Source: Podochytrium sp. JEL0797
Lineage: Eukaryota > Chytridiomycota > Chytridiomycetes > Chytridiales > Chytriomycetaceae
Reading direction: 5' to 3'
Length of the DNA: 12,319 nucleotides
Assembly (NCBI GenBank): GCA_027596195.1
Contig: JADGJG010000804.1
Location: 1-12,319 of the forward strand
Shown here: in pieces, positions 8,213 through 12,319 of the stretch
Position numbering within the stretch: position 1 is the stretch's first letter
Layout: each line of letters opens with the position of its first letter
Program-made: the position numbers and the translations under genes
The notes under the pieces: generated by a model
The model's input: only the letters and a program-made list of their open reading frames with translations
Told to the model about the DNA's origin: nothing
Database searches by the model: none

Positions 8213-8604
8213 TGAAGGTATCTCGTCCAAGCGCTTAGTCATTCCATTCGAACCCTACTCCGCCCGCACGCGTGCCACCGCCGCACGTCACGTGCCACTT
8301 CCCCGCCACTCGCCCGCAAGCCCCCTGACTCATACGTTGCTGTCAGAAGTTGTTATATTACGCACTATCTGTCGCTATCGGCCGTTTATCTCGTCGTTAG
8401 CCTCGTTCTCACTCCTTGACTCACCCTGATGGTTGTTAACGGGAAACGTACAAAAGCGGCGTCATCCGGCACAGCTTCTCCCTATTCTCCTTTGAATAGT
8501 TCGTTTCTGTTGCTCCGTTCGTCGCCGTGCTTGTCCAGTTGTCTCATTATCATATACAACTCGTCAGGCCCATTCTCTTTTGAATACCGCACCCGCGCAC
8601 TTCA
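8213..8604 (+). repeat. LTR shared by element B (3') and element C (5')
   Basis: The left border is set by the polypurine tract and the sequence TGAAGG. The right border is inferred from TTCA at 8601-8604, which mirrors TGAA, giving about 392 bp. Only one LTR fits between the B stop codon and the C Gag ATG, so it serves both elements. No second copy is in the window, so the right border could be off by tens of bases. The segment contains a TATA-like box and putative bZIP sites. Confidence 0.6.
8284..8423 (+). promoter_or_regulatory. Putative LTR promoter: bZIP-type sites and TATA-like box
   Basis: Within the B/C LTR lie CACGTCACGTG (8284-8294, overlapping a G-box CACGTG and a CRE-like core), TGACTCA (8326-8332), ttatatta (8353-8360, TATA-like) and a second TGACTCA (8417-8423). 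TGACTCA is the exact consensus of GCN4/AP-1 family bZIP factors. The layout, activator sites followed by an AT-rich box, fits a U3 promoter. Function is inferred from motifs alone. Confidence 0.4.
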
Positions 8605-8690
8605 CGTTTGCCGTTATCACTGATTAAGAGTCTTACTCTACCGAGAGTTTTTTTCAACCGGTCAAACCCCCACGCACCATCACCGTTGTC
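8605..8690 (+). other. Element C leader
   Basis: These are the 86 bases between the inferred LTR end and the Gag ATG. They contain a short imperfect repeat (gagtcttactctaccgagag region). I find no convincing match to a tRNA 3' end (TGG...) as primer-binding site. A half-tRNA primer or a misplaced LTR border would both explain this. Confidence 0.35.
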
Positions 8691-10469
8691 ATGGTCGCCA
8701 TCCCCACTCTCACGCTCGCGAATGCCCGCACGGAACTACGTGCCTGGACTGAGCACCTCACATCTACTGCCGCCCAATACTCGCCCGGCAAAACCATCTC
8801 GCTGACACAAGATGGCCACGTTCTCTCCACTAGCGCAGACCTATTCAATTTCGCCTTCCACACTCCAACAGAAGCCGAGATCCCTCCCATCCGTGTACCC
8901 GGTCACCCTGCCGACCCCGCCAACAACCTAGCTGCCATTCCGCCACGCAACGACAACTCGAAGTGGATTCATTCCAAGTCGGAACTTGCCGTCCTCAACT
9001 CCAAGGTCTGCGGTGCGGCCGTTGCCATCTGCGACGAGGAATGTGGCCAATTCTTCAAAGCCCCCACCGGTGCACCCTTGCCCCCTTTCAAGGACTGCCT
9101 GGATGCCCTCTTTGCTGCCACTGGCCATTATCAACTCACCGCCAGAGCCATCATTCTTGCCAACCTTGCACGTTCAAAGCAACGCAGCGGTGTCACCAAA
9201 CTCCAATTTGCCAACAGTATGCTGAAGAATCTCCGCGACCTCGCCTTCAACGGACACCACCCTCCTGGAACCCTCCAGATCCTTATCGACGCCTTCCAGG
9301 CAGAGATGGGAGTTATCTGCGTCCGCGGACTCAAGGACCCAGACGAGATGACAGTTTACAAGCGCCTCTTTGCTGCCCACAACCCACCCATTATCACTGT
9401 CGAGGCCATGAAGATGTACTTCCAGGGTGAGGAAGCCGACCTCCGCGTCTCCGAGGCCCACCGCGGTGACATAGAGCCATCCCTCCCTGGAGAAGCTCTG
9501 CAGGCAAACGGAACACCTTCCCCACCCGGCCGTCTCGCCCGCGCCGAGCGTCAGACTGGCCCCAACGACGTTTTCATCACTAGAATCCCTCCCGCCTCCG
9601 TTGACGTCATCACCAGAGCCATGAACAGATTTGGTCCAACGTTGCGTGTCCACCTCGGAGCTGGCAGAAGCCAAGGACTTGGCTGGGCTACTTTTGAGAC
9701 TACCAGTGGAGCTGCCGCTGCCATCGCCTGCAAGACCCTCTCCTTTGACAACACCACCGCCGTGAAGATGGTCAAGTCAGTCCAGAAGGCCAAGCCCACT
9801 GGTCAAGCCAACGCCGCCACCGGTGCGGGAGGAGGGAATGACGATGGTTTTACTTTCTTGCCAATAAACGAGATTGACGCCTACTCTCTGTCCACTTCTG
9901 CTGTACTTCCACCCATTATTCTAAACTTGGACTCTGCCGCCACTGGTTCACTTGGCAACGATCCCGCCTTTGCGCAGAAACCCTGCACCCCCACTGTGTA
10001 CCGTGGTATCAACGGAAGCTCCATTGTTGGCACTGGCATGAAGGGTAGTGTGTCGGGGACTACGGATGTTGGTGTAGTGTACACAACTCCTCTTCTCGAA
10101 CACATCCCCTCTGCCAGCCACAACCTCCTCAGCGTTCACGATGTACTAAGCAAGAACCGCTTCAGTGTCCTCTTTGACCACACGGACATGACCTCCAACA
10201 TTGGTTTCTTCCCGCCCGACGGAACCAGAACCATTATTGCCCAAGGAAAGGCTGACAAGGGTTTGTTTCCCCTTGTCATCAACCGCTTGCCCAGTCCAGA
10301 GTCGAACCCTCCTGTGTCGAACCCTGCCACCGCACTCGCCACCGTGCCTGCCTCTGTGCCCCCCCACACCAGCCACCAAGAAGGCCAAGCCCACTGCCAG
10401 TCCCCCCTCGTGGACCACCAAGGACTTGCAGTGGCACAACCGTACCCACATCGGCGACACTGCACTTGA
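8691..10469 (+). CDS. Element C Gag-protease with RRM-like domain (frameshifted at its end)
   Basis: The frame opens with ATG at 8691. Residues 1-290 are an unfamiliar, largely helical Gag region. Residues 294-364 read as an RNA recognition motif: RNP2-like VFITRI (294-299), a helix, strand TLRVHL, RNP1-like QGLGWATF (328-335), an Ala-rich helix and strand TAVKMV. This takes the place of the CCHC zinc knuckle usual in copia Gag; none is present. A copia aspartic protease follows with LDSAATG (catalytic Asp414) and the downstream HNLLSV block. The true coding sequence appears to leave this frame in a run of seven C (10359-10365). The last ~35 codons to TGA at 10467-10469 are out of register, and the integrase continues in the next frame. 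No stop separates Gag from protease, so this was probably one Gag-Pol frame. Confidence 0.82.
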   Translation: MVAIPTLTLANARTELRAWTEHLTSTAAQYSPGKTISLTQDGHVLSTSADLFNFAFHTPTEAEIPPIRVPGHPADPANNLAAIPPRNDNSKWIHSKSELAVLNSKVCGAAVAICDEECGQFFKAPTGAPLPPFKDCLDALFAATGHYQLTARAIILANLARSKQRSGVTKLQFANSMLKNLRDLAFNGHHPPGTLQILIDAFQAEMGVICVRGLKDPDEMTVYKRLFAAHNPPIITVEAMKMYFQGEEADLRVSEAHRGDIEPSLPGEALQANGTPSPPGRLARAERQTGPNDVFITRIPPASVDVITRAMNRFGPTLRVHLGAGRSQGLGWATFETTSGAAAAIACKTLSFDNTTAVKMVKSVQKAKPTGQANAATGAGGGNDDGFTFLPINEIDAYSLSTSAVLPPIILNLDSAATGSLGNDPAFAQKPCTPTVYRGINGSSIVGTGMKGSVSGTTDVGVVYTTPLLEHIPSASHNLLSVHDVLSKNRFSVLFDHTDMTSNIGFFPPDGTRTIIAQGKADKGLFPLVINRLPSPESNPPVSNPATALATVPASVPPHTSHQEGQAHCQSPLVDHQGLAVAQPYPHRRHCT

Positions 10470-10671
10470 GCGCACGTTTCGCCTCAAAGCCGTCGACGGT
10501 TTGGACATGTCACCCTGCTCCAGCACTCTAGCCTGCACCTGTGGCTCGTGCCACATTGCCAAGATGCATCGCCTCCCGCATCCTCGCTCCAAGGGTTCTC
10601 AACACGTTCCAGGAAATCTACTCGGCACCATCTGTGCAGACTTGATTGTCTTCCCCAAGAACAACCCCTCC
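10360..10671 (+). CDS. Element C integrase N-terminal part (displaced frame)
   Basis: This frame is shifted +1 from Gag-protease. It encodes the copia GAG-pre-integrase zinc-binding domain, with His codons at 10435 and 10447 (WHNRTH, H-x3-H) and Cys codons at 10540 and 10549 (C-x2-C), spaced H-x30-C. The start of the catalytic core follows, with the first catalytic Asp in ICADLIVF at 10639-10641. The match fades at about 10661-10672, after which the integrase continues in the third frame. The segment has no start of its own. It is the middle piece of a broken polyprotein gene, or an intact gene carrying sequence errors in C-runs. Confidence 0.78.
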
Positions 10672-10672
10672 C

Positions 10673-12319
10673 TCGGCGGAAGCCATCTCGGTCCCCAACG
10701 CCAACAACTACCGCTTCGGGTTCCCTGTTGACTCCAAAGCCAAGACTGCCAAGAAGCTCCAGTGGTCGTGGAAATGGTTGGAACGCACCACTGGTCAGAC
10801 AGTCAAGTCCTGGTTTCTCGACAAGGGTGGTGAGAATCATCCCAAGTGGTTCCGCGAGGCCTGCACTGAGGCGGGCATTTCCTTCATTGAGTCTGGAACG
10901 GAGGAGCACCAATCGATGGGATTGGAGGAAGGATGGCACCGCATTGCCATGGACCGCCACCGCGCTCTTGTTGCCCAAGCCGGCCTTGGCGAAGACCTCT
11001 GGGCTGATGGCCTCAACCACCAATGTGAGTTGAGCAACTCCTTCCTCTCCTCCAACCAGATGATCACCACTTACGAATGTCTCCACGGTAGAAAGCCAAA
11101 CGTTCGTGACCTCCGCCAACTCTTCTGTGTCGCCTATGTCAAGACCCTACCCAAGAACCAACCACTCGGTAAGTCAAGGCCTCGCGCCCTCGTGGGAAAC
11201 TACATCAGTCATTCTAATTACCCATGGCAGCCTGCCCGCGAGATCCCCGGCTACCGCGTCTTGACCAGGAAAGGCGATCCCACCTCAATCGTCATTGCCC
11301 GTGACGTTGCTTTTGTGGAGAACCAGTTCAACCCTCACGCCGTCCAACCACTCCACAAGGCTTCTCCGACTCTCGTGTGGACGGATTTCCGCGAATCTAC
11401 CGGCATCATGCACGATCCCGCCACTGTGCTTGAGAATCTTCGTCTCTGTGAGTTGGAAGGCAGCAGCGAGCTTGACAACGACTTTGAGACTGAGACTCTT
11501 GTCTTTCAGGATACGCCACCTACAACCGTCTCTCCCGCCGACTCTCCCTTGGAAGCCACCACCTTGCCCATCTCCCCATCTCCGGCTCCCGCGTCCCCTC
11601 TCTTCTCCACCATCGACTCTGGCTTTGACAGCACCCCCACCACCCCTCAAGCCACCTCCCGCTCTCGTTCTCCAAGTCTACCTCTCGACTCTTCGGCTGC
11701 TTCTCTAGTCCCCGGTTCCATCACAAGCCACCGCGGATCCTTCCACCCCCCGGGCACACCACCGGAACCTCTCAACAAGATTCTTTCCGAAGATGACGAA
11801 GAGGAAGGTGCCACCACTCCAACGCCTGCCACGCGTTCCACCCGTTCCAACACCACTCTCCCGCCATTTAGCAAGGAGCTCGGTAACGAGGGTTTTGAAG
11901 CTATGCAAGTCGCCGCACTGTCCGAGGCCATGTCTCCCATACGCACCAAGAAGCGTTCCAAGAAGCACCCCAACTCCAACGGCCGCTACCACTCCACCAA
12001 GTCCATGGGCAAAGACAACCACGACCCCAAATTCACCGCCTTCATCCCTCCAGTCGGCTTTGCCGCTCTCTCCACCGCTGTTCCCGACGATTGTCCCTCT
12101 GGCATAGCATCCTCCGCCGTTGCCCTCCTTATGCAAGACGAGGACTGGAGCGACACCATCATCCTTGACGAAGCCAACTTCCTTGCCCGCGTCCTCCACT
12201 CCCACGGCGATGAATTCGGACTTGCCCTCTCGTCTCTCAACGGTCCCAGCATCTCCGAAGGGTTGAAAGACCCCAAGTGGAAACTAGCCATCGAGAAGGA
12301 ACTCAACCAATTCTCGGAA
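10673..12319 (+). CDS. Element C integrase core to RT start (displaced frame, open at right edge)
   Basis: An uninterrupted frame of 549 codons runs to the window edge without a stop. It carries the second catalytic Asp (LDKGGEN, 10820-10822) and the catalytic Glu (MGLEEGWHR, 10928-10930), an exact D-x35-E spacing. Two residues beside the Glu depart from the usual NGxxER: M for N and G for R. The integrase C-terminal region is followed by a long Ser/Pro/Thr-rich linker with an acidic patch (SEDDEEEG). The frame ends with SEGLKDPKWKLAIEKELNQF, the conserved beginning of the copia RT domain. The frame has no native start here, being joined to the preceding part through a +1 frame change at about 10661-10672. 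Confidence 0.85.

Larger units (their letters stand above)
7105..8604 (+). mobile_element. Element B: 3' part of a copia element, interrupted by element A
   Basis: Plus-strand copia sequence begins immediately after the outer edge of the element A LTR. It contains the C-terminal half of RT, RNase H, a stop codon, a G-rich polypurine tract and an LTR. Gag, protease, integrase and the first half of RT are missing here and should lie left of the window, beyond the left LTR of A. The element is therefore older than the A insertion. Confidence 0.9.
8213..12319 (+). mobile_element. Element C: 5' part of a copia element, frameshifted
   Basis: Element C comprises the LTR at 8213-8604, a leader of 86 bases, a Gag-protease frame, integrase and the start of RT, and then leaves the window at the right edge. 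The domain order is copia type. Two +1 frame changes break the polyprotein, at about 10359-10365 and about 10661-10672. Codon preference matches element B, so B and C may be copies of one family joined through a shared LTR. Confidence 0.85.

Noticed and set aside
7291..8238. Plus-strand frame of 315 codons, Ser/Pro/Thr-rich
   Set aside because: It overlaps the element B RT-RNase H frame, has low-complexity composition and begins with TTG, so it is a shadow.
10355..10370. Programmed +1 frameshift like that of Ty1
   Set aside because: The shift lies between protease and integrase rather than between Gag and Pol. A second shift occurs 300 bases later, and no Ty1-like heptamer is seen; slippage or sequencing error is simpler.
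10484..11119. Minus-strand frame of 211 codons
   Set aside because: It is antisense to the element C integrase, which carries the expected zinc-binding and D-x35-E motifs on the plus strand.
1..12319. Cellular operon, CRISPR array, phage or prokaryotic defence system
   Set aside because: All coding signal is accounted for by copia Gag-Pol domains, and there are no regularly spaced short repeats or bacterial gene organisation.

Overview
The window is eukaryotic repeat DNA made entirely of Ty1/copia-type (Pseudoviridae-like) LTR retrotransposons. I see no host gene, rRNA, tRNA or CRISPR. The order protease - integrase - reverse transcriptase (RT) - RNase H marks all elements as copia rather than gypsy. 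The host cannot be named from this stretch. The C-ending codon preference of two of the elements and the crowding of divergent copia lineages would fit a microbial eukaryote such as a diatom or another protist or fungus, but that is a guess.

Layout. (1) Positions 1-7104, minus strand: element A. It has the visible inner 98 bp of its 3' LTR (1-98), a polypurine tract (99-107), one uninterrupted Gag-Pol reading frame of about 2056 codons from the first ATG (6446 down to 276), a leader, and a complete 344-bp 5' LTR (6761-7104). The LTR is bounded by perfect 8-bp inverted ends, TGTTGAAC and GTTCAACA. (2) Positions 7105-8604, plus strand: the 3' part of element B, namely the second half of its RT, RNase H, a polypurine tract and an LTR. 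Element A begins exactly at the B RT sequence, so A is nested inside B in opposite orientation; the 5' part of B should lie left of the window. (3) Positions 8213-12319, plus strand: element C. The LTR that ends B appears to serve also as the 5' LTR of C. It is followed by a short leader, a Gag-protease frame, and integrase and the start of RT, which are displaced by two +1 frame changes in C-rich runs. C runs off the right edge of the window just as its RT domain begins.

A looks coding-competent although its two LTR copies differ at 6 of 98 comparable positions. B is broken by the insertion and C by frameshifts. A has a more A/T-tolerant codon choice than B and C, which share a strong C-ending preference and probably belong to one family.

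The most unusual signal is in the Gag of C. Where a copia Gag normally carries a CCHC zinc knuckle, it has what reads as an RNA recognition motif (RRM), with RNP2-like and RNP1-like strands in the right order. The Gag of A also lacks a classical CCHC knuckle and instead has a compact Cys/His-rich cluster. The B/C LTR carries two exact TGACTCA (GCN4/AP-1 type) sites and a CACGTCACGTG element upstream of or around a TATA-like box.
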